Notes: generated by a model not told the origin, from the sequence alone. Shown: positions 1-9,151, counted from the first letter of the stretch. The stretch is DNA of 64,000 nt from CAVSVP01 sp963731125 (GCA_963731125.1 CAVSVP010000031.1:57342-121341), one strand, 5' to 3'. Numbers and translations are program-made.

Positions 1-133
1 AGTCGGGTTCGCCACAATTTTCCAGGACCTTGATAACACTGTCTCCCCTGGAAATAAGCCTGTCACCGCAGCGGAACGCCTGTGCGGCGTTAATGCTTAG
101 CAATAAAACAGCCACCGTAAGAAAATATTTCAT
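1..133 (-). CDS. DUF2845-like exported protein, N-terminal part
   Basis: Reading leftward from ATG at 133, 44 codons are present before the window edge. They begin with Lys, a hydrophobic core rich in Leu, Val and Ala, and an AQA cleavage site, which is a Sec signal peptide. After it comes FRCGDRLISRGDSVIKVLEN with a Cys-Gly-Glu-Pro run. A CG..L...GDS..VL..CGEP layout is what I know from small periplasmic DUF2845 proteins of gammaproteobacteria. The role of the family is unknown. No strong ribosome site is visible. The gene runs off the window, so length and C-terminus cannot be judged. An overlapping plus-strand frame here has no coding character. Confidence 0.6.
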   Translation of the reverse strand, partial: MKYFLTVAVLLLSINAAQAFRCGDRLISRGDSVIKVLENCGEPD

Positions 134-250
134 GTTGAGTAGCCAGTGCTCTTCCGACAGAACAGCGGCGCAAACCATAGACCAGCAGCGTAAACCCATC
201 CAGCATTCAGTATTGTTAGTTATAGCATAGTTTTTTACAGAGACAGCGTG

Positions 251-1186
251 TTATTCTTTTGCGCTGGCGACGACTCTGCGATATTGTCGCGTGGTTAGAT
301 AAATACCAAACAAAATTAAACTGATACCTACTGCATGGAAGGTATGTAGAGGCTCGCTCAGAAACAGCGTGGATTCTATGGTGCCGAAAGCCGGCATCAG
401 ATGCAAAAATTGGCCGGCACGATTGGCGCCTAACTCGGTTACCGCACGGTTCCAGAACACATAGGCAAGGATAGAGGGAAAAATGGCCACATAAGCGATA
501 CTGCTTAGGGTAACGGCATTGATCTGCACGGCTGCACTGTGCCTGAGGTCCCAACTGTACAGGGGTGCCAGTATGAATACGCCAATGCATATCGTGACGG
601 TTAAGAATTCCAGGGGATGAAGATCAGGAGGGCGCCATCTGAGACAAACGGAATACAACGCCCAGCTTAATACCGCTCCCATAATCCAGATGTCTCCCCT
701 GTTCATTTGCTGTTCCAGGAGAATCTGTAACTCACCTCGTGCCACGATAACTAAAACGCCCAGCAGAGAGACACCGATTCCCAACAACTGCCAGAGGGTC
801 ACACGCGAACGCAACAACAGAAAAGACAACATAACAATGATGACCGGGGTGGTGGAAACCATGATGACCGCATTGGTGGCAGAAGTCGACTGCAAGCCGG
901 TGTAGACGAAAGTATTAAAGTTGACGACACCCAAGATGCTGAGTAGTGCGAGGTTTTTCCAGTAGGGGCGAAGGCGTAGCCAATGAGTGTATCGCCGTAG
1001 CCGAACGAAAGGTAGCAGGATTAATAGAGCCACGGCCCAACGCCAAAAAGACAGAGCGATAGGCGAAAAGGTTTCGTGTACCGCCCGACCAAGAACAAAG
1101 TTGCCTGACCAAAACAAAATAGTCAGGATGAGCAAAAAATAGGGTGAGGGGCGTCGAATAGCAGATAACATAACGTTGAATTCCAA
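251..1186 (-). CDS. EamA/DMT-family inner-membrane transporter
   Basis: The 311-residue product is almost entirely hydrophobic, with about ten predicted membrane segments arranged as two repeats of five. That is the layout of drug/metabolite transporters of the EamA (RhaT/YdcZ-like) type. Supporting features are ILFWSGNFVLGR near residue 25, a first-helix motif of the family, and ATNAVIMVSTTPVIIVMLSF near residue 105. The C-terminal half repeats the pattern (LGANRAGQFLHLMPAFGTI near residue 255). Length is normal for the family. These proteins export small metabolites or amino acids, but the substrate cannot be read from sequence. A second in-frame ATG five codons in (1171) is an alternative start. 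It stands alone on the minus strand. Confidence 0.85.
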   Translation of the reverse strand: MEFNVMLSAIRRPSPYFLLILTILFWSGNFVLGRAVHETFSPIALSFWRWAVALLILLPFVRLRRYTHWLRLRPYWKNLALLSILGVVNFNTFVYTGLQSTSATNAVIMVSTTPVIIVMLSFLLLRSRVTLWQLLGIGVSLLGVLVIVARGELQILLEQQMNRGDIWIMGAVLSWALYSVCLRWRPPDLHPLEFLTVTICIGVFILAPLYSWDLRHSAAVQINAVTLSSIAYVAIFPSILAYVFWNRAVTELGANRAGQFLHLMPAFGTIESTLFLSEPLHTFHAVGISLILFGIYLTTRQYRRVVASAKE

Positions 1187-1316
1187 GAGACAATTAAGAG
1201 GGGTATGTTACCGAATGGTTTACATAAGCTCTTAAGTAAATCGGGATTTACTCGTCGAGTTTACGGTCTAAAATTGATATATTGACAAAACGCCTAGTCA
1301 CCAGAGGTCGGTATTG

Positions 1317-1832
1317 ATGAGAAGACTTTACTTTCTAGTTCCCGAGGTGGAAACCGCCAAAAAGATTGTCGATGAACTGCTACTGGCGCGCATCGACGAA
1401 CGGCATATTCATATCGTGGCTAAGAATCATCACGCTTTGGAGCAGGCCCATCTACCGGAAGCGGGCCTTTTCGAGGAAAGCGATTTTGTGCCTGCGCTAG
1501 AACGCGGTTTGGCCGTTGGTGGCGCCACCGGCCTAGTGGCGGGTATTGCCGCAGTGACTTTTCCACCGGTAGGCTTGGTATTGGGCGGCGGGGCGATTTT
1601 GGCTACCAGCCTGCTGGGAGCAGGATTGGGTGCTTGGGTGGCGAGCATGATTGGAGTTTCGGTACCCAATAGTCATCTGGAACGTTTTCATAAGGCTGTC
1701 GAGCAAGGGGAGTTACTCATGCTAATTGATGTGCCTAAGGATCGGGTCGATGAGATCACTGAACTGGTAAAAAGCCACCACCCCGACGCCAAGGTGGAAG
1801 GTACAGATCCCACTATTCCCGCCTTCCCCTGA
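1317..1832 (+). CDS. Membrane protein with glycine-zipper hairpin (DUF1269-like)
   Basis: The 171-residue protein starts with a soluble segment (RRLYFLVPEVETAKKIVDELL) that looks like a small ferredoxin-fold or covalent-modulator-type domain. It continues into a strongly Gly/Ala-rich hydrophobic stretch at about residues 65-115 (VGGATGLVAGIAAV, then GLVLGGGAIL), likely a pair of membrane-inserted helices, and ends in a second soluble segment. This is the architecture of DUF1269/YflT-like stress membrane proteins. I choose ATG 1317 over the TTG at 1314 because AGAGG sits 9 nt upstream of the ATG. It is divergent from the DMT gene and convergent with the ion channel gene. Function unknown. Confidence 0.7.
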   Translation: MRRLYFLVPEVETAKKIVDELLLARIDERHIHIVAKNHHALEQAHLPEAGLFEESDFVPALERGLAVGGATGLVAGIAAVTFPPVGLVLGGGAILATSLLGAGLGAWVASMIGVSVPNSHLERFHKAVEQGELLMLIDVPKDRVDEITELVKSHHPDAKVEGTDPTIPAFP

Positions 1833-1843
1833 TCCCGGTCATG

Positions 1844-3544
1844 TTAGCGGTGGCCTTGGTGTTGCCACCGCGACCACCACCGCCAGAGGTAGCCGTCCGG
1901 CCGTTCCTCGCCAGTTTCGATGTATTCCAGTGTGTTGGGGTTGAAGAGAGCCCACATCATGCGTCCGGCAGTTTCATATTGGGTGCAAAATAACAGCTGA
2001 TCGCCTATTTGCAGCGTTTCGTCGCGGTCCGGCAACAGCTTTTCCTGCTTTCCACGCACCAGCAGTAGGGCAAAACCAGGCAGGGGCTGCTGGCGTTCCT
2101 GGGGGTTCTCCAATAAGTGCCAAAGCCGGACTTTCCGCCCTTGCGTTAGGGCCATGTAGACGGCTGGAGCTTGTTCCGAGTCAATGACAGTGGACCATGT
2201 TTCCGGAGTAACGTCACCACAGATACCGCGAATTCGCTCTAGCAGCGCTTTCGCCCATTCTTCGTTATGGTGCCTGGCCAGACGTAAAAAGTGAGCGAGT
2301 AGCGGCTCTGTTAAGAAGGACAGAATGCGCCAGACGATAATCCGATTGCTCTGCATCACCAAATGCAGCTTAGCGGCCTGAAAAAGCGCATCATTGTTTC
2401 TCCGGTTCTGGCGTGCCACGAGATAGAGTTCAGGATTTAACTGCTGAGCGGTCATAATGATAGAGAGATTATTGGCATCTCGATCGGTGCCTGCGATGAT
2501 TCCTACCGCTTTTTCCACACCCGCTTCCCGTAAATTCACCGCCTCCGTACCGTAGCCGACGACGGCCCCTTCGGGGGCTCGTTCAGCAAGCGGTTCAATG
2601 ATCACCGTCGGTATGCCCTCATATTGCATATAACGATGCACCGCCCGGCCGAACCGGCCGTAACCGCAAACAATCCAGGTTCCGCGGGGTGGAGTCACCG
2701 GCGGGTGCAGCGGCTGATTAGGGAGGCTGATCAGCCAATCGTAAAGCAGATGCACGCTGGGTATCCGCAGCGTCATGGCAAGATGGGCGGCAAAGGTATC
2801 GAAAGGATTAATAATATGATCTGTGTTAAAGGAGGCAAGATTGGCCGCGGCATTTCGGCTTTCCGCTCGGGAAATTACTTTAATACGGGGATTTAGCAGC
2901 TTGCCAGTCACGGCAATCTTAATATTGACATCATCTACATCGGTGATCGCAACCACACCGATGCATTTGGGATGTTGCAGCCCGGCCTCGAGCAGGTGGC
3001 GTGCATCGCGGACGTTAGCGCATAGGCAGGGAATGTCAAAGCTCAGATCTTCCAGGCTCAAAGCGTTAATATTTTCAGGATTATTATCAATGACCACGCT
3101 TTGGATTTCTCTCCGACTCAGCGCCCTTACCAGCAGGCTGCCGGTTTCGCCGTAGCCGCATATCAGGTAAAAGGACTCGCGGATACGACGGACTTGTCGG
3201 GTGAAACGTTGTTCGGTGACGGCGCGTTTGAAAGCGGGATCTTGAATTAAAGCCAGAATATTGCCGATAGCGTATAACCAGGCAATCACTGTGAGATACA
3301 TTGCCAGCGTAGTCCATAAGCGTTGCGCTGCGCTGAAGGCATAAGGTATTTCGCCAAAACCGATGGTCGAACCCATAAAGCTGACGAAATAAAAAGCGTG
3401 AAAGAAATCAAATTTCCAGGGATTTCCCCGATCGTCCAAACCGGGAACTAACACGAGACCACCGACGGAGACCGCATACGCGCCGATGAGCACGATTAGG
3501 GGGGCGCGCATACGCCGTAGGAACAAGAAGAAAACGTTTGGCAT
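1844..3544 (-). CDS. Potassium-channel-type protein with two RCK/TrkA-N domains
   Basis: The 566-residue product opens with two to four membrane helices around a pore loop containing TIGFGE (about residue 60), a variant of the K+ filter T(V/I)G(Y/F)G. It then has two Rossmann-type regulatory domains. The first carries CGYGETGSLLVRAL near residue 128 and the second CGYGRFGRAVHRYM near residue 295; both are GxGxxG nucleotide-binding loops. A TrkA-C-like tail follows (QIGDQLLFC). The family gates K+ flow in response to NAD(H) or nucleotides at the inner membrane. The filter Phe-Gly-Glu is unusual, so selectivity could differ from a canonical K+ channel. The downstream neighbour on the same strand is a DUF6394 membrane protein 15 nt away, suggesting co-transcription. 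Confidence 0.85.
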   Translation of the reverse strand: MPNVFFLFLRRMRAPLIVLIGAYAVSVGGLVLVPGLDDRGNPWKFDFFHAFYFVSFMGSTIGFGEIPYAFSAAQRLWTTLAMYLTVIAWLYAIGNILALIQDPAFKRAVTEQRFTRQVRRIRESFYLICGYGETGSLLVRALSRREIQSVVIDNNPENINALSLEDLSFDIPCLCANVRDARHLLEAGLQHPKCIGVVAITDVDDVNIKIAVTGKLLNPRIKVISRAESRNAAANLASFNTDHIINPFDTFAAHLAMTLRIPSVHLLYDWLISLPNQPLHPPVTPPRGTWIVCGYGRFGRAVHRYMQYEGIPTVIIEPLAERAPEGAVVGYGTEAVNLREAGVEKAVGIIAGTDRDANNLSIIMTAQQLNPELYLVARQNRRNNDALFQAAKLHLVMQSNRIIVWRILSFLTEPLLAHFLRLARHHNEEWAKALLERIRGICGDVTPETWSTVIDSEQAPAVYMALTQGRKVRLWHLLENPQERQQPLPGFALLLVRGKQEKLLPDRDETLQIGDQLLFCTQYETAGRMMWALFNPNTLEYIETGEERPDGYLWRWWSRWQHQGHR

Positions 3545-3559
3545 AAGGGCAAACCAATA

Positions 3560-3943
3560 TCAGCGGCGTAAAGTCACCGTTTCGATAATCAGCAATGCGA
3601 CGGAAGCGATATTGGCGAGCAGAGCACCGCCTGCCAAAGACACTACACTGGCGACAATGGCCGTTGTGTTACCCGTATTGTAGACGTAAAGGGCGATGCC
3701 CCAAACGATAGCCGCTGCCAATAATTGCAGATCCGCAACAATGCTAGTCGCTAACAGCACCGCACCGATATGGGTGCGGTCGCCTAATTTCATCAACGTC
3801 GCAACCAGGCTGACCAGGATGGCGGCGAACAATTCCCAGGCATGGTGATGTTCGGCATTATCAATATCACCCATGACAAAACCAAAATTCAACGTCAATG
3901 CCAGCAGGATAAAGGCTCCAAAAAAAACTTTTTCGACATTCAC
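3560..3943 (-). CDS. DUF6394-like small integral membrane protein
   Basis: This 127-residue protein has about four hydrophobic helices. It begins with MNVEKVFFGAFILLALTLNF, followed by an acidic and His-rich loop (GDIDNAEHHHAWELF) around residue 27. It is transcribed just upstream of the channel gene at 1844-3544, with 15 nt between them. I recognise this sequence type as the DUF6394 family, which in other gammaproteobacteria also sits next to an RCK-type ion channel. It may be an accessory subunit, but that is inference from neighbourhood only. The His-rich loop could bind a metal. Confidence 0.75.
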   Translation of the reverse strand: MNVEKVFFGAFILLALTLNFGFVMGDIDNAEHHHAWELFAAILVSLVATLMKLGDRTHIGAVLLATSIVADLQLLAAAIVWGIALYVYNTGNTTAIVASVVSLAGGALLANIASVALLIIETVTLRR

Positions 3944-3999
3944 AGGTTTTTTCTTTCCAGAACTTGGTCTACCGCCTTAGCATCAAATGAAAAGCCTAT

Positions 4000-4434
4000 T
4001 CATTCCGCAGAATGGATTGACTCTCCCTGTACGGTCACGGTTAAGCGTCGTTGATGGCCGCTACGTCGATGCTCCCAGAGGTAAACACCCTGCCAGGTTC
4101 CCAGGACGCAGCGGCCGTTACTTAGCGGCAGCGTAAGCCCGCTTTGGGTCAAGACAGTGCGTACATGGGCAGGCATATCGTCAGGCCCTTCATCCGTGTG
4201 GGCAAACCATGGGGCACCGTCGGGTACTAAGCGGCTCATAAAAGTCTCCAGATCCCGGCGGACAGCAGGATCGGCGTTTTCACAAAGCATTATAGAAGCG
4301 CTGGTATGGTGGATAAAAAGGTGAACGAGGCCGGTAATGACGCCGGATGCTCTTGCGACGTCTTGAATGCGCTCGGTGATGTCGTAAGTACCGCGCCCCT
4401 GAGTGCTAAGGGTGATTGTTTGCTGAGTGATCAT
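4000..4434 (-). CDS. yjbQ: YjbQ/UPF0047 family protein (secondary thiamine-phosphate synthase type)
   Basis: The product of about 144 residues matches the YjbQ fold. HLFIHHTSASIMLCENADP near residue 40 carries the family's HTSA motif. FAHTDEGPDDMPAHVRTVL near residue 80 and LGTWQGVYLWEHR near residue 113 hold the conserved His, Asp and Glu residues. YjbQ homologues show weak thiamine-phosphate synthase activity in vitro, but the physiological role is unsettled. The ATG at 4434 overlaps the stop of the aldo-keto reductase gene as ATGA, so translation is probably coupled. A TTG six bases upstream is a weaker alternative start. Confidence 0.88.
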   Translation of the reverse strand: MITQQTITLSTQGRGTYDITERIQDVARASGVITGLVHLFIHHTSASIMLCENADPAVRRDLETFMSRLVPDGAPWFAHTDEGPDDMPAHVRTVLTQSGLTLPLSNGRCVLGTWQGVYLWEHRRSGHQRRLTVTVQGESIHSAE

Positions 4435-5468
4435 GGACAAGGATTCGGCTGACTCTGATGGATGGCTTCAATGCGTTGTAATATCTCGGTGGACAGTGCC
4501 AGATCGATGCTGGCGGTATCGCTGGCCAGTTGTGCCATGGTGGTTGCGCCAATGATGGTAGCTGCGACAAAGAAGCGGCTATTTACATAAGCGAGTGCCA
4601 TCTGGGCAGGATCCAGGCCATATTCCCTGGCTAAGGCCACATAAGCGCGAACAGGTGTTTCCGCCTCCGGCGTATTGTAGCGGACAAAGCGTTCGAAGCG
4701 GGTGAGACGGGCATCCGGCGGCTGCATACCGTCGAGATATTTACCGCTTAGGACACCAAAAGCCAGCGGCGAGTAAGCCAACAGACCCACACCTTCGCGG
4801 TGCGCGATCTCAGCAAGGCCGATCTCAAACGTCCGGTTCAAAAGATTGTAGGGATTCTGAATGGTAACGACCCGCGGCAGGTTAAGACGCTCGGCCGTCT
4901 GTAGATAACTCATCACCCCCCAAGGGGTTTCATTGGAGAGGCCAAGGTAGCGGATTTTACCCGCTTGCACTTGTTCGTGCAGAGCTTCCAGGGTCTCAAG
5001 AATGGGAATGGCAGGGGTTTCGTTAGAGACATAGCCGAGTCTTCCGAAGTAATTAGTTTGCCGGTCCGGCCAGTGCACCTGGTAGAGATCGATGTAGTCG
5101 GTTTGCAGGCGGCGCAGGCTGGCATGCAAAGCTTCCACAATGTTACGGCGGTCCAGGCATATAGCTCCCTGTCTGAGATAGGACAATTCCTCCGAGCGAC
5201 CTGCCACTTTGCTAGCCAGGATGATTTTGTCCCGACTGCCTCGTTGTTTAAACCAACTACCGATATAGTGTTCGGTAAGTCCCTGTGTCTCTGCTCGAGG
5301 TGGCACAGGGTATAACTCAGCAGTGTCGATAAAATTAATACCTTGGGACAATGCATAGTCCAATTGTGCATGGGCTTCGACCTCACTATTTTGTTCTCCC
5401 CAAGTCATGGTGCCCAGGCAAATACGGCTGATTTCCAAATCGGTCTGCGCGAGGCAGTGATATTGCAT
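4431..5468 (-). CDS. tas: NADP(H)-dependent aldo-keto reductase, Tas-like
   Basis: The 345-residue protein is a full-length aldo-keto reductase. GTMTWGEQNSEVEAHAQLDYA opens the TIM barrel near residue 19. The catalytic tetrad region is visible as FIDTAELYPVPPR (Asp, Tyr; residues 46-58), SKVAG (Lys, about residue 88) and YQVHWPD (His, about residue 128). The C-terminal NADPH-binding loop ends in IIGATT near residue 314. The ETQGLTE segment after the Tyr is typical of the Tas/YajO subgroup. Physiological substrate unknown. It is the first gene of a minus-strand pair with yjbQ. Confidence 0.9.
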   Translation of the reverse strand: MQYHCLAQTDLEISRICLGTMTWGEQNSEVEAHAQLDYALSQGINFIDTAELYPVPPRAETQGLTEHYIGSWFKQRGSRDKIILASKVAGRSEELSYLRQGAICLDRRNIVEALHASLRRLQTDYIDLYQVHWPDRQTNYFGRLGYVSNETPAIPILETLEALHEQVQAGKIRYLGLSNETPWGVMSYLQTAERLNLPRVVTIQNPYNLLNRTFEIGLAEIAHREGVGLLAYSPLAFGVLSGKYLDGMQPPDARLTRFERFVRYNTPEAETPVRAYVALAREYGLDPAQMALAYVNSRFFVAATIIGATTMAQLASDTASIDLALSTEILQRIEAIHQSQPNPCP

Positions 5469-5511
5469 AGTTTAGTACCTCTTACCGGAAAGTCGTTTAG
5501 AGTCTATCCGA

Positions 5512-5543
5512 AAAACTCCCTCTCCTCGAAAGGTGGAGAGGGA
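5512..5543 (-). terminator. Rho-independent terminator after trmB
   Basis: TCCCTCTCC (5517-5525) and GGAGAGGGA (5535-5543) form a perfect 9-bp stem with a 9-nt loop. Read on the minus strand, the stem is followed by GTTTTTCG, so it would terminate transcription of trmB coming from the right. Confidence 0.75.
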
Positions 5544-5679
5544 ATCAACTTTTGTTAAAGTTAAGCGCTTTTCAGGGGGAAAGGGGGGATCTATTGGTAT
5601 TTGTAATATTGGAAATAAGCAACTGGCGAAGTTTTTGCTGTTAACAAAACCCCCTATCGGAGGCGCACTGCCCAACTTG

Positions 5680-6354
5680 TCAGCGTCGGCGAAAAAGCAA
5701 ATCCCAAACGTTGTGGCCGAGATGTTTGGCTCGATGCTCAAATTTGGTCAGCGGTCGGTCAGCGGGGCGTGAGCTAAATCCCCCGCTCTCAACCGTATTG
5801 CAAAAACCAGCGGTAGCTTCCAATACCGCCAGCATTTGTATGGCATAATCTTCCCAGTCGGTAGCCAAATGAAGTAGGCCGCCTGGCTTAAGTTTGCGAG
5901 CTAGCAAGTTTGCAAAAGCCGGTTGAATGAGACGCCGTTTATGATGACGTTTTTTAGGCCAAGGATCTGGAAAAAATATTTGCACCCGATCCAGGGCTGC
6001 ATCAGGTAAATGATGCTCTAAGGCTGTTACCGCATCCATGCACATTAATCGCAAATTGCTTAGGCCTAATGTTTCGGCTTGCATAAGAAGCTGACCTACC
6101 CCTGGACGGTGTATCTCAATGCCTAAAAAATCCTTTTCGGAATGATGCATGGCCATGATGGCGAGGCAATCTCCATTGCCAAAACCGATTTCCAGAATGC
6201 GCGGCGCATTGCGCCCAAACAGCACGTCCAAGTTTATTAGACCGCTGGTTGAATTTACGCCGAAACATTCCCATAAGGTGTTTACGGCGCGCTGTTGGCC
6301 ACGGGTCATTCGGCCTTCGCGGCGCACAAAACTGCGGATACGGTGTTTAACCAA
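5680..6354 (-). CDS. trmB: tRNA (guanine-N7-)-methyltransferase
   Basis: TrmB makes m7G46 in the variable loop of tRNAs using S-adenosylmethionine. The 224-residue sequence carries the family hallmarks: RIRSFVRREGR near the N-terminus, the SAM loop LEIGFGNGD (about residues 53-61), the acidic GIEIHRPGVG, FFPDPWPKKRHHKRRL (about residues 127-142) and the C-terminal TKFEHRAKHLGH. Length is normal. I keep the TTG start at 6354: the IRSFVRR region is conserved in the family, and an in-frame stop (TAG) directly precedes this TTG. The next ATG (6312) would cut the conserved segment. It stands alone and is followed by a clear terminator. Confidence 0.95.
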   Translation of the reverse strand: MVKHRIRSFVRREGRMTRGQQRAVNTLWECFGVNSTSGLINLDVLFGRNAPRILEIGFGNGDCLAIMAMHHSEKDFLGIEIHRPGVGQLLMQAETLGLSNLRLMCMDAVTALEHHLPDAALDRVQIFFPDPWPKKRHHKRRLIQPAFANLLARKLKPGGLLHLATDWEDYAIQMLAVLEATAGFCNTVESGGFSSRPADRPLTKFEHRAKHLGHNVWDLLFRRR

Positions 6355-7515
6355 CTAAGCCCTCTACCTAGTCACAAAATTTGTGATTGTCAAGCAAAGC
6401 TATCACTAAAGACTTAAAGATTCTTAGCATTGAGTGACTGCAAAAAGTCTGTTGCTAATCTACCAGAAAATGAATCAACTTCCCATTAGTAGTGTCTTTT
6501 AAGGAATGGCACAAGTCGCTTTGCTGAGTCCATTTATCGCTTTCCCATTACCATGGATGGGTTGTGATTGCAAAGCAGGAGTACTGATTTCGGGTTAACG
6601 GGAGAGAAACAAAAAAATTGTTAAATTCGACGGTGTAAAAACCATCAGCTTCTCAAATATATTGAGCCGGCAGTGCGTCCAGGCTCGATGTATCAACTTA
6701 AGATTAACTCATCGTCAGAAATCATTTTTTGATCAATCGATTCCTGAATTTTAGCCATGACTACTGTGTCACCGTCAAGTCATCCGCTTGAAATAAATAG
6801 GTTTTATCGACAAATTTCATAAAATTTTCCAAGGTTGCGGCTTATCCTGAATAAGCTTGAACACGAGCACTAAGAATACCGCGGAGTTAAAAAAAGCCGT
6901 AGCTGATCTTAAACAGGTCTCGGCACCAGCACTAAGAATACCGCGGCGTTTAAAAATAGGAACCGTCTTATTGCCCTTCGTCAAAGTTAGGGGTAATACT
7001 ATATTTGGCTCGACGACCGAAGAGAATGCTCTGCTTGGCGAAGAAATAAGCGTCACGTTTGGATCGGTCTATATTACTCTCGATAATATTGCTTTTCGCT
7101 TTGCAACTATTTTCGGAAAAAGAGAGCAGAGTTCGTTGAGGTGTATTCTTACGATTGTTAAATGTTGTTACTTCGGATTAGAGTGAAGGTAACTTTTCAG
7201 AAGAGGGTTTCCCCGAATTGTTTGTATAAATGGGTAGTTTTCACTAACTTAAGCATCTGAACAATAAACATTGTGACTTCTCGGGTATGAAGCTATGTTG
7301 TATAGTTGTCAAAGTGTTAATTAGAATGGTTAAAGTATTAGGATGCTTTTTAGTCTTAGAGTACCTGATACGCTTCTTACGTAAGGTACAATATTTTATT
7401 GACATTAATAATCTCGTGTCTATAGATTAATATAGGAAAATGACATAAGATAAAATTGTGATTAAATCACAAGGTCAACAATGCCCTTTAACTTAACCGA
7501 AGTAAATAGGTGACC
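6355..7515. other. 1.16-kb stretch without a confident gene
   Basis: The region is A+T-rich. One 109-codon plus-strand frame (6857-7186) has no recognisable domain and poor codon bias, so I do not call it. Visible features are a 15-nt palindrome TCACAAAATTTGTGA at 6372-6386 just upstream of trmB (operator-like) and a 19-nt direct repeat AGCACTAAGAATACCGCGG at 6866-6884 and 6928-6946. Promoters for trmB and the H-NS-like gene must lie here, but I cannot place them securely. Confidence 0.5.
6866..6946. repeat. 19-bp direct repeat, 62 bp apart
   Basis: AGCACTAAGAATACCGCGG occurs exactly at 6866-6884 and again at 6928-6946 inside the gene-poor stretch. Two copies with no open frame across them suggest regulatory DNA or the debris of an old duplication. 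Confidence 0.7.
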
Positions 7516-7863
7516 ATGAGCGCAGTCGTCGATCAGATCGATCTTAGTTCCTATTCTGTAGAGGAGCTTAATGAATTGGTAGAGAAAGCGAAAAAGGAAG
7601 TAGCCGTAAAAGAACAGAATCGGGTACAAGAAATTCGCTCGCAAATGGAGAAATTGGCAAGCGACCTGAATATGTCCATTGAAGAGGTAATGCGCTTTGA
7701 TGTAAAGAAAAAGAAAACCGGCAGCAAACCAGCGGGTAAGATTAAATACCGCAATCCCCATAACCCTGAACAGACTTGGACTGGACGGGGAAAACGACCG
7801 CGCTGGTTACAGGAGGCGCTGGATCAAGGTGCTAATCTACAGGACTTTGCTATTGCCAAATAG
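7516..7863 (+). CDS. H-NS family nucleoid-associated protein
   Basis: The 115-residue protein has an N-terminal coiled-coil oligomerisation region (residues about 10-60, Glu/Lys/Leu-rich, LNELVEKAKKEVAVKEQ) and a C-terminal DNA-binding domain. The latter contains KYRNPHNPEQTWTGRGKRPR, the core H-NS signature (Y-R-N/D-P..P..TWTGRGR.P.W). It would bind curved A+T-rich DNA and silence transferred genes, a relevant role in a genome this loaded with mobile DNA. I choose ATG 7516. A GTG six bases earlier (7510) is also in frame, and the AGGTGA next to it could serve either. Likely monocistronic. Confidence 0.92.
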   Translation: MSAVVDQIDLSSYSVEELNELVEKAKKEVAVKEQNRVQEIRSQMEKLASDLNMSIEEVMRFDVKKKKTGSKPAGKIKYRNPHNPEQTWTGRGKRPRWLQEALDQGANLQDFAIAK

Positions 7864-8025
7864 TCTCATGGGTAGCTTAGTGTTGCGGTAAAAGCTCTAT
7901 CAGCAATGGTAGGGCTAAATAATATCTACAGCGGGCGGCAGCTCTATTGTTGAATTTCCCTGACTTTTGTTAAGACGGGTATAGAAAAATAGCGTTAGAA
8001 TTATCGCACTGCATGGTAAATTGGC

Positions 8026-8031
8026 TATAAT
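8026..8031 (+). promoter_or_regulatory. -10 box of tRNA-Gly promoter
   Basis: A consensus TATAAT sits 22 bp upstream of the tRNA-Gly gene. The matching -35 is weak (TTATCG around 8001-8006). Confidence 0.5.
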
Positions 8032-8053
8032 CAGACGTTGCAAGCTCTCTTAG

Positions 8054-8127
8054 GCGGGTGTAGTTCAATGGTAGAACCTCAGCTTCCCAAGCTGATGGCG
8101 TGGGTTCGATTCCCATCACCCGCTCCA
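8054..8127 (+). tRNA. tRNA-Gly (anticodon CCC)
   Basis: The acceptor stem GCGGGTG pairs with CACCCGC. The D-arm contains AGTTCAATGGTAGAAC. The anticodon arm is CAGC-TTCCCAA-GCTG with CCC at positions 34-36. The T-arm reads GTGGGTTCGATTCCCAT. The 3' CCA is encoded (8125-8127). This gives tRNA-Gly reading GGG. It lies upstream of dapB. Confidence 0.97.
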
Positions 8128-8269
8128 GCCGTCTTTCAAGAGCTACCGCAATAAAGTAACTCTTGCCGTTTATGTCCCTGACGATATGCTATGAGAACTG
8201 CGATGGCTTGTATATTTCAGGCGTTGCGGGCTATGTGAATCGTTTTAAGACTATTAATGAGAGGAAAAT

Positions 8270-9073
8270 ATGGTCAGAGTTGCAGTGACCGGTGCCGCCG
8301 GGCGTATGGGACGCAACGTCATCGCAGCCTGTCAACAGGCGGAAGACGTGGTTTGTACCGCCGCCTCGGAAAACCCTGATAGCGCGTGGCTTGGCACCGA
8401 CGCTGGTGAATTAGCCGGTATCGGCAGGTTGGGCGTCGCCATAACGGCAGATTTGCGTCAGCACTTAAAGGAATTTGATGTGCTGATTGATTTTACTCGC
8501 TCTGAGGCGACGTTGGCGCACGTAGAATTATGCCAGGCGGCAAAAAAGGCTATGGTTATTGGTACGACCGGTTTTTCACCAGACCAGCGCGCTAAGATTG
8601 AGCAGGCTGCCCAGAATATAGCTATCGTGTTTGCTCCCAACATGAGTGTCGGCGTGAATCTTTGTTTTAAGCTATTGGAACTGGCTGCCCGAGTGCTGGG
8701 TGATCAAGTGGATATAGAAATTATTGAAGCTCATCACCGACACAAAGTCGATGCTCCCTCGGGAACTGCTCTGCGGATGGGAGAAATTGTCGCCCAGACG
8801 CTGGGACGAGATTTGACTGAATGTGCAATCTACGGACGCGAGGGAATTGTAGGTGAACGTAAACACAACATTATAGGATTTGCCACGGTACGTGCTGGTG
8901 ATATCGTCGGCGAACACACGGCGCTTTTCGTTGATACAGGCGAGCGCGTGGAGATTACCCATAAAGCTTCTAGCCGTATGACCTTTGCGCGGGGGGCGGT
9001 ACGGGCTGCCTACTGGGTGATGAAGCGAGAAAGGGGATTATTTGATATGCAGGATGTGCTAAGTTTACGTTAG
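8270..9073 (+). CDS. dapB: 4-hydroxy-tetrahydrodipicolinate reductase
   Basis: DapB reduces 4-hydroxy-tetrahydrodipicolinate with NAD(P)H in lysine and meso-diaminopimelate synthesis. The 267-residue protein has the N-terminal Rossmann loop VAVTGAAGRMGRN and DVLIDFTRSEA near residue 68. GTTGFS is followed by the APNMSVGVN segment near residue 124. The catalytic motif is EAHHRHKVDAPSGTAL (about residues 157-172). Length is that of the E. coli enzyme. GAGAGGA just before the ATG is a good ribosome site. A long hairpin follows before carA. Confidence 0.97.
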   Translation: MVRVAVTGAAGRMGRNVIAACQQAEDVVCTAASENPDSAWLGTDAGELAGIGRLGVAITADLRQHLKEFDVLIDFTRSEATLAHVELCQAAKKAMVIGTTGFSPDQRAKIEQAAQNIAIVFAPNMSVGVNLCFKLLELAARVLGDQVDIEIIEAHHRHKVDAPSGTALRMGEIVAQTLGRDLTECAIYGREGIVGERKHNIIGFATVRAGDIVGEHTALFVDTGERVEITHKASSRMTFARGAVRAAYWVMKRERGLFDMQDVLSLR

Positions 9074-9151
9074 ACACTAGACGGGGCATTCGGTAAACTA
9101 TAAGACTGTCTAACTAGTTACCAAAACTTCCGAACCGAATTTTCGTAAAAC

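Noticed and set aside
6857..7186. 109-codon ORF in the gene-poor region
   Set aside because: No domain, no ribosome site, and an internal direct repeat passes through it.
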